The notes under the pieces: generated by a model
Databases searched by the model: none
What the model was told of the DNA's origin: nothing
What the model saw: the letters and a program-made list of their open reading frames with translations, nothing else
Assembly (NCBI RefSeq): GCF_029981845.1
Contig: NZ_CP104164.1
Span: 1,116,001 to 1,180,000 of the forward strand
From: Candidatus Bandiella numerosa
Lineage (GTDB): Bacteria > Pseudomonadota > Alphaproteobacteria > Rickettsiales > Midichloriaceae
DNA length: 64,000 nt
Direction: 5' to 3'
Shown here: one piece after another, positions 1 through 9,690 of the stretch
How the letters are laid out: every line of letters starts with the position of its first letter
How positions within the stretch are numbered: position 1 is the stretch's first letter
Position numbers and translations under genes: made by a program

Positions 1-566
1 GCTTTACAAATGTATCTGCCATGCAAAACTAACCAATGGTGTGCATATTTTTTCCACCTAACCAATATTTTTTTATTTAGTGCAAATTCTGTGGCATCTG
101 GAGTTTTAGTTTTACATAAACCTAAGCGATTGCTCACTCTAAAAACATGTGTATCAACAGCTATGGTTGGTTCATTAAAGAGCGAATTGAGTAGCACATT
201 AGCACTCTTCCTACCTACACCTGGTAACTTGCGGAGGTCTTCAAAATTATCTGGAAGTTGGCTATTATACTCATCAACCATAATTTGGCAAGCATTTATA
301 ATATTTTTTGCTTTCGAATTATAAAGCCCAATGCTTTTTATATGATCCTTTAGCCCCCCCTCCCCTAACATAAGCATTTTATACGGATCATCTGCGATCT
401 GAAATAATGCCGGAGTTACTTTATTAACTCCCTTATCAGTTGATTGAGCTGAGAGAACTACTGCAACGAACAATGTAAAATTATTTTTGTATTCTAATTC
501 AATTTTTGGACTTGGTCGTTGTTTGCTTAGCCTATCAAAAATTTCATCTACATTCTTTCTCAGCAT
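1..566 (-). CDS. nth: Endonuclease III (partial, runs off the window)
   Basis: DNA glycosylase/AP lyase that removes oxidised pyrimidines in base excision repair. Reading the minus strand from the ATG at 566 gives a continuous frame to the window edge. It contains the helix-hairpin-helix signature LPGVGRKSANVLL, followed by VDTHVFRV with the catalytic Asp. The frame ends inside the segment HGRYICK, which carries the first Cys of the family's C-terminal 4Fe-4S cluster. The remaining three Cys and the stop lie outside the window, so about 20-30 residues are missing. The start lies 3 bases beyond the fumC stop codon, suggesting cotranscription with fumC. Confidence 0.93.
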   Translation of the reverse strand, partial: MLRKNVDEIFDRLSKQRPSPKIELEYKNNFTLFVAVVLSAQSTDKGVNKVTPALFQIADDPYKMLMLGEGGLKDHIKSIGLYNSKAKNIINACQIMVDEYNSQLPDNFEDLRKLPGVGRKSANVLLNSLFNEPTIAVDTHVFRVSNRLGLCKTKTPDATEFALNKKILVRWKKYAHHWLVLHGRYICK

Positions 567-569
567 ATA

Positions 570-1964
570 TTACAATTTTAATTTCACCATTTCCTTTGGT
601 TTAACCCACTTATCAAAATCTTCTTCAGATATTAATCCAAGTGATACACCAGATTTTTTGAGTGTTATGTTTTTTTCATATGCATTTTTAGCTATTTTTG
701 CAGCATTATCATAGCCAATATGAGGATTAAGCGCAGTAACTAGCATTAAAGATTCATGAAGTGATTTATCAATTTTTTCTCGATTAGCTTCTATCCCCAA
801 TAAGCAATTGCGAGTAAAACTACTTAATGAATCAGATAATAACTGTATAGATTGCAAAAAATTATAAATTATTACTGGTCTAAATACATTTAATTCAAAA
901 TGCCCATTTGAGCCTGCAATTGTTATTGTGGTATGATTACCCATAACTTGAGCTGCCACCATTGTAATTGCTTCACACTGAGTAGGATTGACCTTACCTG
1001 GCATAATCGAAGAACCTGGTTCATTTGCAGGTAATATTAATTCTCCCAGTCCACATCTAGGTCCAGATGCTAAGAATCTTATGTCATTTGCAATTTTCAT
1101 CAAACTAGCTGCCAAAGTATTTAGTACTCCGCTTGCTTCAACAAGCGCATCACAGCTGGCAAGGGCCTCAAATTTATTTTCTGCAGTTATAAATTTTAAT
1201 CCCGTTATTTCATTTATGTATTTTATAAAACAATTAATAAATCTCTCACTACAATTAATTCCCGTCCCAACAGCTGTGCCACCTTGTGCAAGCTGTAACA
1301 AATTTGGTAAACTTTTCTCGACTCTTACAATATTATTGTTGATTTGAGCTAAATAACCTGAAAACTCTTGTGACAGTGTAATAGGCGTTGCATCCTGAAG
1401 ATGAGTTCTACCGATTTTAACTATCCCCTCAAACTCTTCAATTTTAACCTGTAACACATTTCTGATATACCTAAGAGCCGGTAGCAATCTATCATTAATT
1501 TCAGTTACTGCCGCTATATGCATTGCTGTTGGAAAAGTGTCATTTGATGACTGACTCATATTTACATGATCATTTGGATGAACAGGCTCTTTACTTCCAA
1601 CTTGTCCATTTAATTCCTCAATGGCTAGATTGGATAAAACTTCGTTCATATTCATATTAGTTTGAGTGCCCGAGCCTGTTTGCCAAACTGATAAAGGAAA
1701 ATTATCATCCAACTTACCTGATAATACCCTATCAACAGCAGAAAAAATAGCTTTGGCAATATATGGTTCAAGCATCCCTAGCTCTTGATTGGAAAGTGCA
1801 GCAGCTTTTTTTTGTTTTGCCAAAGCATATATCAGTGCTTTTGGCATTTTTTCATAACCAATTTTAAAATTTTCCAAAGACCTTTCAGCTTGAGCACCCC
1901 AATATTTATCACTTGGAACTTTAATTGCTCCCATTGTATCGTATTCTATTCTAAATTTTTGCAT
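570..1964 (-). CDS. fumC: Class II fumarate hydratase
   Basis: Interconverts fumarate and malate in the TCA cycle; cytosolic homotetramer. The 464-residue length is normal for class II (iron-independent) fumarases. The fumarase/aspartase signature GSSIMPGKVNP lies near residue 318 and carries the mobile catalytic-loop serine. The substrate-binding blocks GSGTQTNMNMNEV, SSNDTFPTAMH and GRTHLQDATPI are all present in order. The nth start follows immediately, so fumC-nth probably form one transcript. The family also includes aspartase and argininosuccinate lyase, but the SGTQTNMNVNEV-type block and the length favour fumarase. Confidence 0.97.
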   Translation of the reverse strand: MQKFRIEYDTMGAIKVPSDKYWGAQAERSLENFKIGYEKMPKALIYALAKQKKAAALSNQELGMLEPYIAKAIFSAVDRVLSGKLDDNFPLSVWQTGSGTQTNMNMNEVLSNLAIEELNGQVGSKEPVHPNDHVNMSQSSNDTFPTAMHIAAVTEINDRLLPALRYIRNVLQVKIEEFEGIVKIGRTHLQDATPITLSQEFSGYLAQINNNIVRVEKSLPNLLQLAQGGTAVGTGINCSERFINCFIKYINEITGLKFITAENKFEALASCDALVEASGVLNTLAASLMKIANDIRFLASGPRCGLGELILPANEPGSSIMPGKVNPTQCEAITMVAAQVMGNHTTITIAGSNGHFELNVFRPVIIYNFLQSIQLLSDSLSSFTRNCLLGIEANREKIDKSLHESLMLVTALNPHIGYDNAAKIAKNAYEKNITLKKSGVSLGLISEEDFDKWVKPKEMVKLKL

Positions 1965-2140
1965 AATATTATGTTGTTATTCACATATCAATTCAGCAGA
2001 ACTCTATGATAAAAAATTTGATTCTTCAAGTAGTATATTGCTCTACCTACTTGATCAATTTATTAATTCCAGTATATGTTTATAAGTTAGTTATTTAATA
2101 TCAAATTTGAAAGGTTTTTAAAATTTTTCCACATAATACT

Positions 2141-3268
2141 TCATATTAGCATTTGTATAATAGTATTTAAAACCAGCCTACCCTTAATTGTTGATTTAAT
2201 ATAATTGTCTTTACCTTTCACTAAAAAACCTTTTGTAATTAGATCGTTCATAGATTTTAAGTTCGTGATGGCCGATTCATGAACACCTTTATTTAACCTT
2301 AATCCCATCGTTAAAACATCCATCATATTTTGTTTATTGCTAATCCACTTCTTATCTTGTATTGGGAATTTATATGCATCTACATACTTTAACCATTTTT
2401 GTGGGTTATAATAGTTTATTGTATAATAAATTTTGTTATCAAAGATATAACGACCATGAGCCCCAGGTCCCAGCCCGATATAACTACCCAACTCCCAGTA
2501 AGATAAATTGTGCTTACATTCATATCCTGCTCTTGAATAATTAGATATTTCATATTGCTTAATCTCATGCAATTTCAAGATATCATATGTTGCTTTATAC
2601 ATAGCAATTGAAATTTCCTCATTCGGCATTTGAAATTCTTCTGCTCTTAAAGCATTGAAAAACTTAGTGCTCTTCTCTATTGTTAGTTGATAACACGATA
2701 TATGGTAATCCACATATTTTAGTACTTCATTAAGCTCGCTCTCCCATTCATTAATTTGTTGTCCAGGAAGACAATACATTAAATCAAATGAATAATTATC
2801 AAAAATTTCTCTAGCAAATTCAATAGCTTTTAAGGCATCATATTGAGAATGAGAGCGACCTAAAAATTTTAAATTATTATCTCTAATGCTTTGTATGCCT
2901 ATAGAAATCCTGTTAATTCCACAAGATTTAAAATTCTTAAATCGTTCTCTATCAACTGAATTAGGATTTGCTTCTAGTGTAATCTCTATATTATTAGAAA
3001 AATCAGTGATACCAGAAATTTTATTAATAATAGAATTAACCGTACCAGGTTTCATTAATGAAGGGGTCCCACCTCCAAAAAATATTGATTTAATTTTTTT
3101 ATTTTGAATTAAATCCTTGTTTAATTCAATTTCAGCTAGATATGATTTTTTCCAACTATCATGTTCAATATAATCACTTTCATGGCTATTAAAATCACAA
3201 TATGGGCATTTAGTCTTACAAAATGGCCAATGAATATATATAGATAATTCATTGGATTGGCTATTCAT
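2141..3268 (-). CDS. hemW: Radical SAM protein HemW (HemN-like)
   Basis: Radical-SAM protein of the HemN family. HemW members act in heme trafficking or insertion rather than as proven coproporphyrinogen dehydrogenases. The N-terminus IYIHWPFCKTKCPYC carries the CX3CX2C motif (C17, C21, C24) for the 4Fe-4S cluster, and GGGTPSL follows near residue 65. The 375-residue length and the start of the protein directly at the radical-SAM core fit HemW; true HemN is longer and has an N-terminal extension with an extra Cys. The start overlaps the end of lnt by 8 bases, so the two genes are probably translationally coupled. Older annotations may call it coproporphyrinogen III oxidase. Confidence 0.92.
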   Translation of the reverse strand: MNSQSNELSIYIHWPFCKTKCPYCDFNSHESDYIEHDSWKKSYLAEIELNKDLIQNKKIKSIFFGGGTPSLMKPGTVNSIINKISGITDFSNNIEITLEANPNSVDRERFKNFKSCGINRISIGIQSIRDNNLKFLGRSHSQYDALKAIEFAREIFDNYSFDLMYCLPGQQINEWESELNEVLKYVDYHISCYQLTIEKSTKFFNALRAEEFQMPNEEISIAMYKATYDILKLHEIKQYEISNYSRAGYECKHNLSYWELGSYIGLGPGAHGRYIFDNKIYYTINYYNPQKWLKYVDAYKFPIQDKKWISNKQNMMDVLTMGLRLNKGVHESAITNLKSMNDLITKGFLVKGKDNYIKSTIKGRLVLNTIIQMLI

Positions 3269-4793
3269 TACGTAGCTCTTTCCTAAAAATAAAGACTAGA
3301 ATCAAAAATATAGCATAGAAAGTAAAAATAGCAGGAATTATATACCCATGTATCACATAATATAGAGTAGGATTTTTTAATTTAGGTGGTATAACGCCAT
3401 CTATAACAGCTTCTGTATTAATTTGCGCAGTCTTTACTAAATCTCCGTAAACATTTATTATGGCTGAGATACCTGTATTAGCTACTCTTACAACAGGCAA
3501 ACCAAATTCCATGGCCTTTACTCTAGAGATCATATAGTGTTGATATGGACCAAAAGTGTTTTCAAACCATGAGTCATTAGTAATATTCAATATAAATCTG
3601 TATTTGCTATAAGAAGATAATGACAGATGATTTTTAGCTAATGTTGATTCAGAACATATCAAAGGTAGAAAAGCTATGTTATCATCCAATTCGATAATAT
3701 TCTGAGAGCTTCCCTTTGAAATATCATCAAGATTTATTGAATGTGCAATTTTACGCACTACCTTATTAGTATTCTTATATGGCATGTATTCACCAAATGG
3801 AACTAATATTCTTTTATCATAATATCCTAATATCTCACCTTTGTAATTAAGCGCAATTAATGAATTATAGCTTAGTAATTTTTCTTCATTTTTTTCTAGT
3901 CTGTCTGTACCAAATATCAATGCAGAATTTTCTATTTTATCCATTGGTACAAAATTCTTTAAAACATCAAGCCACTTAGAGTTTTCTATGATGGGATATG
4001 GAAATGAGGCTTCAGGCCAAAATATATATTGCATACTTTCAAAGCCAGGAGAAAGTGTAAGTTTCGATAATGTTTCAAATATATAAGCCTGCTTCTCAGA
4101 ATCACCATAGTGTGGCTGCTGTATATTGGGTTGAACTAATCTGATTTTAATCTCATGATCGTCTTTTAATTCATTATTTTTTTCCTCTTTTCTGAGCTCA
4201 CCTATAATACACACACACACACATAATAATATGTTTGATATAATGAATCTTTTATTTTTGGTAAATAAACTTGTTGAGAAAAGTGCTAATAGAAAACTTA
4301 CTCCATATGAGCCAACATAAGCCAATATATTATTAAACCAGGGAACGTATATTGCAGTATAACCAAGCAACCCCCATTTAAATGGAAAAAAAACATTACT
4401 TCTACTATATTCAAGTATTACCCATAAAAATGCAAAATTTATAGAATATATGATGTTATTATGTCTTACATATTTTGTTAATATTGCCAATATACCTATC
4501 AATGCTGCAAATGGAATAGGAATAAGTAATGATAAAAATGGTACAGCCCACTCCATGTTTATATTGGCTTTGTATATAGAAAAAGGAATCCAATAAGTTT
4601 GAATTATAAAAAATCCATAACCAAACAATAATCCATGAAGGAAAAGTCTTAAATTTCCATTGATTTTTTTTAGTATAAAAGCAAAAATACCAAGCGAAAC
4701 GATAAACGGAAATACTGAAGTAGGGAAAAAAGCAAGAGTTAGTGACAACCCAAGCAGCGGTGATATCAAAATATAATAATTAGCAATGTTCAT
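3261..4793 (-). CDS. lnt: Apolipoprotein N-acyltransferase
   Basis: Inner-membrane enzyme that N-acylates the diacylglyceryl-Cys of lipoproteins, the last step of lipoprotein maturation. The first ~190 residues are strongly hydrophobic with about six membrane spans, followed by a periplasmic nitrilase-type domain and one C-terminal span. The Glu-Lys-Cys triad is visible as WPEASFP, KRILVPFGEYMP and LICSEST. The 510-residue length is typical. An (AC)7 dinucleotide tract lies in the coding sequence near the junction between the membrane part and the nitrilase domain; the frame is intact here. It is followed by hemW with an 8-base overlap and preceded by a deacetylase-like gene on the same strand. 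Confidence 0.95.
   Translation of the reverse strand: MNIANYYILISPLLGLSLTLAFFPTSVFPFIVSLGIFAFILKKINGNLRLFLHGLLFGYGFFIIQTYWIPFSIYKANINMEWAVPFLSLLIPIPFAALIGILAILTKYVRHNNIIYSINFAFLWVILEYSRSNVFFPFKWGLLGYTAIYVPWFNNILAYVGSYGVSFLLALFSTSLFTKNKRFIISNILLCVCVCIIGELRKEEKNNELKDDHEIKIRLVQPNIQQPHYGDSEKQAYIFETLSKLTLSPGFESMQYIFWPEASFPYPIIENSKWLDVLKNFVPMDKIENSALIFGTDRLEKNEEKLLSYNSLIALNYKGEILGYYDKRILVPFGEYMPYKNTNKVVRKIAHSINLDDISKGSSQNIIELDDNIAFLPLICSESTLAKNHLSLSSYSKYRFILNITNDSWFENTFGPYQHYMISRVKAMEFGLPVVRVANTGISAIINVYGDLVKTAQINTEAVIDGVIPPKLKNPTLYYVIHGYIIPAIFTFYAIFLILVFIFRKELRNE
4209..4223. repeat. (AC)7 dinucleotide tract inside lnt
   Basis: Seven uninterrupted AC units encode a Cys-Val-Cys-Val-Cys stretch of Lnt, just before the charged linker into the nitrilase domain. 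Gain or loss of a unit would shift the frame of an envelope-maturation gene. Seven units is at the low end for slippage, so phase variation is only a possibility. Confidence 0.7.
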
Positions 4794-4805
4794 TCAAATT
4801 ACCCT

Positions 4806-5744
4806 TTATTTTGTAACCTCACGTTTTATAATCTTACCTCTTAACTCATCAATTGTAACTATATTATACTTTAGACTTTTAGCAACTGTTTTAATCCACT
4901 TTTCCAAGATATCAATATTATTTACACTAGCATTTATAATTCCGATAGCATACCCTCTGGCACTAGCAATTAATTTTAAATCATCTAGTCTTTTTATTAA
5001 TTCTATCTCTGACATTTTTTGATTTATAACGCTGTCTACTCTTAATATCCTATCCTTCATGCCAAACTTTATTGCTAAGTCTCTAAAAGATTTTATTTCC
5101 TTTGGATCGTTGTACAAAATGTGTTTATTAGTTTCACTAATTCTTTTAAGTAAAAAATTTAGGTCTCTTATATCATCAGTAAACGATTCATCCATCTCGG
5201 TATAATATCCATTAAAGTCATTTGATTTAGATATAATATATTCCAATCTTTTCGAATTATTATCTACTCCAAGTTTACAAATCAATGAATAAGGACCGTT
5301 ATCTTTAAAAAAATAATCATGTGTCTCCATAGGAATATTCATCAACAAATCTCTATCATTAATATCAGCGTAATCAAAATGGCTCGCATAAGGAACAAAT
5401 CCAAGTGAAATTGACTTAGGTAATCTGAGAAGAGCCCTATCAACAATCTCTTTATCTAACCCTAACCCCGCAACCAATATGGATATACTAGGTAAATTTT
5501 TAATGGTAAATTTATCAGTTATTTCCTCTGCAATTTTTTCACTTTTATGATGTTCATTTGGACTTTTCATACTGTCATCAACAATATTATGATCTTCATT
5601 AATAATATCATTTACTATTTCATTATTTAAAATTGAATTTATAAAATAAAAAGTAGCCCCAATAAATATTGAAAATATCAATAAAAATATGAAAATAGTA
5701 AAAACACTATAAGAGGATTTGTTTAATCTTGAGAATTTTTTCAT
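4806..5744 (-). CDS. Divergent polysaccharide deacetylase family protein
   Basis: Member of the divergent polysaccharide deacetylase family (DUF610/YibQ type), whose substrate is not established. The N-terminus has a short basic cytoplasmic stretch, then one hydrophobic segment (about residues 13-35), so the rest is probably periplasmic. A charged linker (about 45-75) leads into the NodB-like fold, which opens with ISILVAGLGLD and continues through ISLGFVPY and LLMNIPMET, typical of the family. The 312-residue length fits. It lies directly upstream of lnt on the same strand with a 12-base gap, consistent with an envelope operon. Divergent transcription from motA leaves a 137-base shared promoter region. 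Confidence 0.85.
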   Translation of the reverse strand: MKKFSRLNKSSYSVFTIFIFLLIFSIFIGATFYFINSILNNEIVNDIINEDHNIVDDSMKSPNEHHKSEKIAEEITDKFTIKNLPSISILVAGLGLDKEIVDRALLRLPKSISLGFVPYASHFDYADINDRDLLMNIPMETHDYFFKDNGPYSLICKLGVDNNSKRLEYIISKSNDFNGYYTEMDESFTDDIRDLNFLLKRISETNKHILYNDPKEIKSFRDLAIKFGMKDRILRVDSVINQKMSEIELIKRLDDLKLIASARGYAIGIINASVNNIDILEKWIKTVAKSLKYNIVTIDELRGKIIKREVTK

Positions 5745-5881
5745 TATATTAAGTTTTATACAACATAATTATTTCATTATCATAAATAATATCACTAATT
5801 TTGAATTTATAAAAATAAATTACTTGATTTAGAGATAAATTAATTTAACTTAGGTATAAATAATGAAGTAGTATTTAATTA

Positions 5882-6745
5882 ATGTTTTTCATAGGGTTGC
5901 TTTGCTTACTTGTGTCGGTGTTTGTCGGCTATTTGGCTATTGGTGGTAATATTGAGGTATTATTCAAGCCTTCAGAATGGATAATTATTATCGGTGCAGC
6001 GATAGGAAGTTATATTATTTCAAATCCGCCAAACGTGACTAAGGAGATGATTAAATCTCTCAAAATATTAAATAAAAAATCTCCACATAATAAAAGTGAG
6101 TATCTTGAGTTGCTGGTTTTTATGTTTAATTTTTTTAAATTTTCACACTCAAACGGATTAGTAGAGTTGGAAAATCACGTTGATAATACAGAAAAGAGCG
6201 ATCTATTTACCTCATTCCCAATTATGATGAAGGAGCAGGATGCTAGAGAGTTTTTCTGTGATTATTTTAGAGTTGTCATCCTTGGATTTGAAAATCAAAT
6301 GGAATTAGAGAATATGATGGAGAATGACATAGAAAGTAGAAAACATCACGTATACGCTGTTTCTCAATCGTTAATTAGAATTGGAGACGCCTTACCAGCG
6401 CTTGGAATTGTTGCGGCTGTATTAGGTGTAATAACCGCTATGGCCTCAGTTGGATCTGACCCAAGTATATTAGGGCCTAAAATTGCTTCTGCATTAGTTG
6501 GTACCTTTATTGGTGCGTTTACAGCATATGGTTTAGTTAACCCAATTGGTTATTTCATTTCAAAGTTCAAAGAGGATGAGATCAAATTTATTGAATGTAT
6601 CAAATCTGGAATAATAGCTCATGTTGGCGGCTATCCCCCTTCTGTATCTATAGAATTTGCTAGGCAAGCAATACCCAAAGCTCACAAACCTACTTTTCAA
6701 GAGGTTGAGTTAGAAATTGAAAATAGGATTTCAAATAAAAGATAA
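5882..6745 (+). CDS. motA: Flagellar motor stator protein MotA
   Basis: Proton-conducting stator subunit of the flagellar motor; it forms a membrane channel with MotB. Two N-terminal hydrophobic segments are seen (around residues 1-20 and 30-50), then a large cytoplasmic loop. Two more spans follow, the first with DALPALGIVAAVLGV and its conserved proline. The 287-residue length is normal. The motB start codon follows immediately after the stop, so the pair is coupled. MotA resembles ExbB/TolQ, but the length, the first two spans and the motB neighbour settle the assignment. Confidence 0.95.
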   Translation: MFFIGLLCLLVSVFVGYLAIGGNIEVLFKPSEWIIIIGAAIGSYIISNPPNVTKEMIKSLKILNKKSPHNKSEYLELLVFMFNFFKFSHSNGLVELENHVDNTEKSDLFTSFPIMMKEQDAREFFCDYFRVVILGFENQMELENMMENDIESRKHHVYAVSQSLIRIGDALPALGIVAAVLGVITAMASVGSDPSILGPKIASALVGTFIGAFTAYGLVNPIGYFISKFKEDEIKFIECIKSGIIAHVGGYPPSVSIEFARQAIPKAHKPTFQEVELEIENRISNKR

Positions 6746-7603
6746 ATGAAAAAGAGTAAATTTGACAAATCAATTATAATTAGGAAAAGAAAATTTAATA
6801 ACCATAATGCCTTTCACGGTGGTTCCTGGAAATTAGCTTATGCAGACTTTGTTACTGCGTTAATGGCGTTTTTTTTACTTTTGTGGCTATTAAGTAGCGC
6901 ATCAAACAAAAAACTGGAAACTATTGCGCAGTATTTCGTACCAACGTTAAGTTTCCTAAAAAACGATCTCAAACCCAAAGACAATGATTATCAATACAAT
7001 AGTAAAATAGGTATACAGTACGGTGTTAAACGCGTTGGTGACATTGTTGATATACAACAAGATGGTGAAAAAATTAATGTTGACGAAATGAATAACAAGA
7101 TATTTTTAAAAATTGAATCAGATATAAATTCAATGCTAGAAAATAGTCAGGATATCAATAATAGCGTTTCCTATAAAAATACCGTCAGTGGAGTAGAAAT
7201 CACAATTAATGACCAAGACAATAAGCCTTTATTCGAGCTTGGTAGTGCTAAATTAACGGATTATGCAAAAAAGACCATCGACAAAATAATAACATATATA
7301 AAATATTCTCCCAATCTAATACAGATAAGTGGATACACAGATAAATCTAACCAAAATACGTTTGCAGAATATGGAAATTGGGAATTATCATTTGATAGAG
7401 CAGACTCTGCAAGAAAATATCTATTAATTAATAATATTTCTTCTGAAAGAATTCATTCAGTGATTGCTCGAGCTGATACTGATTTGGCTGACCAAAATAA
7501 TCCATATTCCGCCCTAAATAGAAGAATTACAATCATGCTATTAAGAAATTCTGCAATTGAAAATTACAAAATTTCTGCACCAATATCTGCACCAGTAAAT
7601 TAG
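6746..7603 (+). CDS. motB: Flagellar motor protein MotB
   Basis: Stator subunit that anchors the motor to peptidoglycan and carries the proton-binding aspartate. A basic N-terminal tail precedes WKLAYADFVTALMAFFLLLW. D34 in this segment sits where the essential channel Asp of MotB is found, at the start of the single membrane span. The C-terminal half (about residues 150-270) is an OmpA-like peptidoglycan-binding domain with ISGYTDKS, LSFDRADSARKYL and NRRITIMLL. The length (285) is normal and all key parts are intact, which argues for a working stator even though filament genes are not in this window. Confidence 0.95.
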   Translation: MKKSKFDKSIIIRKRKFNNHNAFHGGSWKLAYADFVTALMAFFLLLWLLSSASNKKLETIAQYFVPTLSFLKNDLKPKDNDYQYNSKIGIQYGVKRVGDIVDIQQDGEKINVDEMNNKIFLKIESDINSMLENSQDINNSVSYKNTVSGVEITINDQDNKPLFELGSAKLTDYAKKTIDKIITYIKYSPNLIQISGYTDKSNQNTFAEYGNWELSFDRADSARKYLLINNISSERIHSVIARADTDLADQNNPYSALNRRITIMLLRNSAIENYKISAPISAPVN

Positions 7604-7683
7604 TATATTTTCCGAATAGCTACCATAGCAATATTGCTGATCCCAATATTTTCAAAAAATATCTACTATGAATTTTCTTTTAC

Positions 7684-7712
7684 TTGACGATTTTACGTTA
7701 ATTATATATTAA
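7684..7712 (+). promoter_or_regulatory. Putative sigma70-type promoter for typA
   Basis: TTGACG at 7684-7689 is followed 15 or 17 bases later by TATATT (7705-7710) or TATTAA (7707-7712), about 30 bases before the typA start. This is the best -35 match in the motB-typA gap. Spacing is ambiguous. Confidence 0.45.
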
Positions 7713-7740
7713 TACCTATTACTTTATATTATAGGACTTT

Positions 7741-9549
7741 ATGTCAGAGATTCGTAACGTTGCAATTATAGCCCATGTAGATCATGGTAAGACCACACTT
7801 ATCGATAATATGCTCAAACAAAGTGGTACCTTTCGAGATAATCAAGAGGTAGAAACTAGAATAATGGATTGTAACGATATTGAGCGCGAGCGAGGCATAA
7901 CAATTCTTGCTAAATGTACCTCTATGAATTATGAGGGGGTGAAGTATAATATAATAGATACACCTGGTCACGCTGATTTTGGTGGTGAGGTAGAAAGAGT
8001 TTTATCTATGGTTGACAGCGCAATATTATTGGTTGATGCATCAGAAGGAGCAATGCCACAAACAAAATTTGTATTGTCAAAAGCACTTTCAATAGGTTTA
8101 AGGCCAATAGTAGTAATAAATAAAGTTGATAGATCTGACAGTAGAATTGATGAAGTCCTAGATGAAGTTTTTGATTTATTTTATTCTCTGGATGCAACAG
8201 AAGAGCAATTAGATTTTCCGATATTATATGCTGTTGGAAGAGATGGTTGGGCATCCGAAAAAAATGAAAAAGGAGAAAATTTAAAACCACTCTTTTCAAA
8301 GATAAAGACACATGTTCCTAAACCTAATGTTGATAAATCTGCCCCATTTTCAATGCTTGCAAGTATATTAACTGCAGACTCATATTTGGGGAGAATTTTA
8401 ATTGGTAAGGTATATTCAGGTTCAGCTAAAGTTGGGGATAATATTAAATCAATAGATTTAAATGGGAAAATTATAGAAAACACAAAACTTACAAAACTTT
8501 TTGGGTTTAAAGGAATAGAAAAAATACCAATTGAAATTGCTGAAGCAGGAGATATTGTAGCAATTTCTGGAATAGAAAAAACCTCTGTGGCAGATACTAT
8601 ATGTAATAATGCTATCACTACACCTATACAATCCACCCCTATTGATCCTCCAACTATGGCTATTACAATAAGCGTAAATAGCTCACCTTTAGCTGGTCTT
8701 GAGGGATCAAAAGTTACATCAAGGATAATTTTAGCGAGACTTGAAAAAGAAGCTGAAAGCAATATAACCATCACTTTAAAAATTTCAGAAAATGGTGAAA
8801 ATTTTGAAATTGGTGGTAGAGGTGAATTACAATTAGGTGTTTTAATCGAAAATATGCGTAGAGAAGGTTTTGAGTTATCAGTTTCAAGGCCTAGAGTATT
8901 ATTTAAAAAAGATGATAAGGGTAAAACCTTAGAACCTATTGAGGAAGTGTTAATTGATGTAGACGAAACACATAGTGGAATAGTAATTGAAAAACTCTCA
9001 CTGAGAAAAGCTGAATTAAAAGAAATGAAGCCTTCAACTGGTGGAAAAACTAGGTTAATTTTTCATGCTCCATCTAGGGGTTTGATTGGTTATCAGAATG
9101 AGTTCCGTAATGATACAAGGGGTACTGGTATCATAAATAGGATATTTCATTCTTATCAGGAATATAGGGGAGACATTATATCAAGAAGAAATGGGGCTTT
9201 GATTTCAAATTCAAACGGAGAATCCGTCGCCTACGCTTTATGGAATTTAGAAGACAGAGGTGATTTATTTATACCACCAAGAACTAAAATTTATGAGGGT
9301 ATGATAATAGGCGAACATAATAGAGATAATGATTTAGAGGTAAATCCTATTAAGGGTAAACAACTTAGTAATATGAGAGCCTCTGGAACAGATGAAAGCA
9401 TAAGGTTAACTCCATACAAAATTTTTACACTTGAAGAAACTTTATCCTACATTAAAGATGATGAGCTCATTGAGGTTACCCCTGATAATATTCGCCTTCG
9501 TAAGTCAATATTATGCCCAAATGAAAGAAAAAAAGCATCTAGAAAGTAA
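7741..9549 (+). CDS. typA: Translational GTPase TypA/BipA
   Basis: Ribosome-binding GTPase of the EF-G superfamily involved in stress adaptation and 50S assembly. The G domain starts at once: AHVDHGKTT (P-loop), RGITI (switch I), DTPGHADFGGEV (G3) and NKVD (G4). Domain II, the domain III/V region and the BipA-specific C-terminal domain (with NMRASGTDE) follow, giving the usual ~600 residues. A promoter-like sequence lies just upstream, and a 9-bp hairpin lies a few bases after the stop, so the gene may be transcribed alone. Confidence 0.97.
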   Translation: MSEIRNVAIIAHVDHGKTTLIDNMLKQSGTFRDNQEVETRIMDCNDIERERGITILAKCTSMNYEGVKYNIIDTPGHADFGGEVERVLSMVDSAILLVDASEGAMPQTKFVLSKALSIGLRPIVVINKVDRSDSRIDEVLDEVFDLFYSLDATEEQLDFPILYAVGRDGWASEKNEKGENLKPLFSKIKTHVPKPNVDKSAPFSMLASILTADSYLGRILIGKVYSGSAKVGDNIKSIDLNGKIIENTKLTKLFGFKGIEKIPIEIAEAGDIVAISGIEKTSVADTICNNAITTPIQSTPIDPPTMAITISVNSSPLAGLEGSKVTSRIILARLEKEAESNITITLKISENGENFEIGGRGELQLGVLIENMRREGFELSVSRPRVLFKKDDKGKTLEPIEEVLIDVDETHSGIVIEKLSLRKAELKEMKPSTGGKTRLIFHAPSRGLIGYQNEFRNDTRGTGIINRIFHSYQEYRGDIISRRNGALISNSNGESVAYALWNLEDRGDLFIPPRTKIYEGMIIGEHNRDNDLEVNPIKGKQLSNMRASGTDESIRLTPYKIFTLEETLSYIKDDELIEVTPDNIRLRKSILCPNERKKASRK

Positions 9550-9552
9550 ATT

Positions 9553-9579
9553 GTTCAAAATATGCTTGAGATTTTGAAC
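9553..9579 (+). terminator. Hairpin downstream of typA, possible weak terminator
   Basis: Arms GTTCAAAAT (9553-9561) and ATTTTGAAC (9571-9579) are perfect complements around a 9-base loop, 4 bases after the typA stop. No clean T-run follows, and the stem is AT-rich, so the terminator role is uncertain. Confidence 0.4.
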
Positions 9580-9690
9580 GAAACTTTGGATTTTAGCAAA
9601 ATTTTTTGCAATATTTTGTAATAATTATTTATTTAAAAAATACGGAAATAACGTTTATACATAGGATAGAGAATTATTATTTGTGTATAA

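Noticed and set aside
10..324. 104-codon frame on the plus strand
   Set aside because: It is antisense to the conserved nth frame, which carries the helix-hairpin-helix and catalytic motifs.
8181..8774. 197-codon frame on the minus strand inside typA
   Set aside because: Shadow of typA; the hydrophobic composition is what antisense reading of an AT-rich gene gives, and there is no ribosome site or family match.
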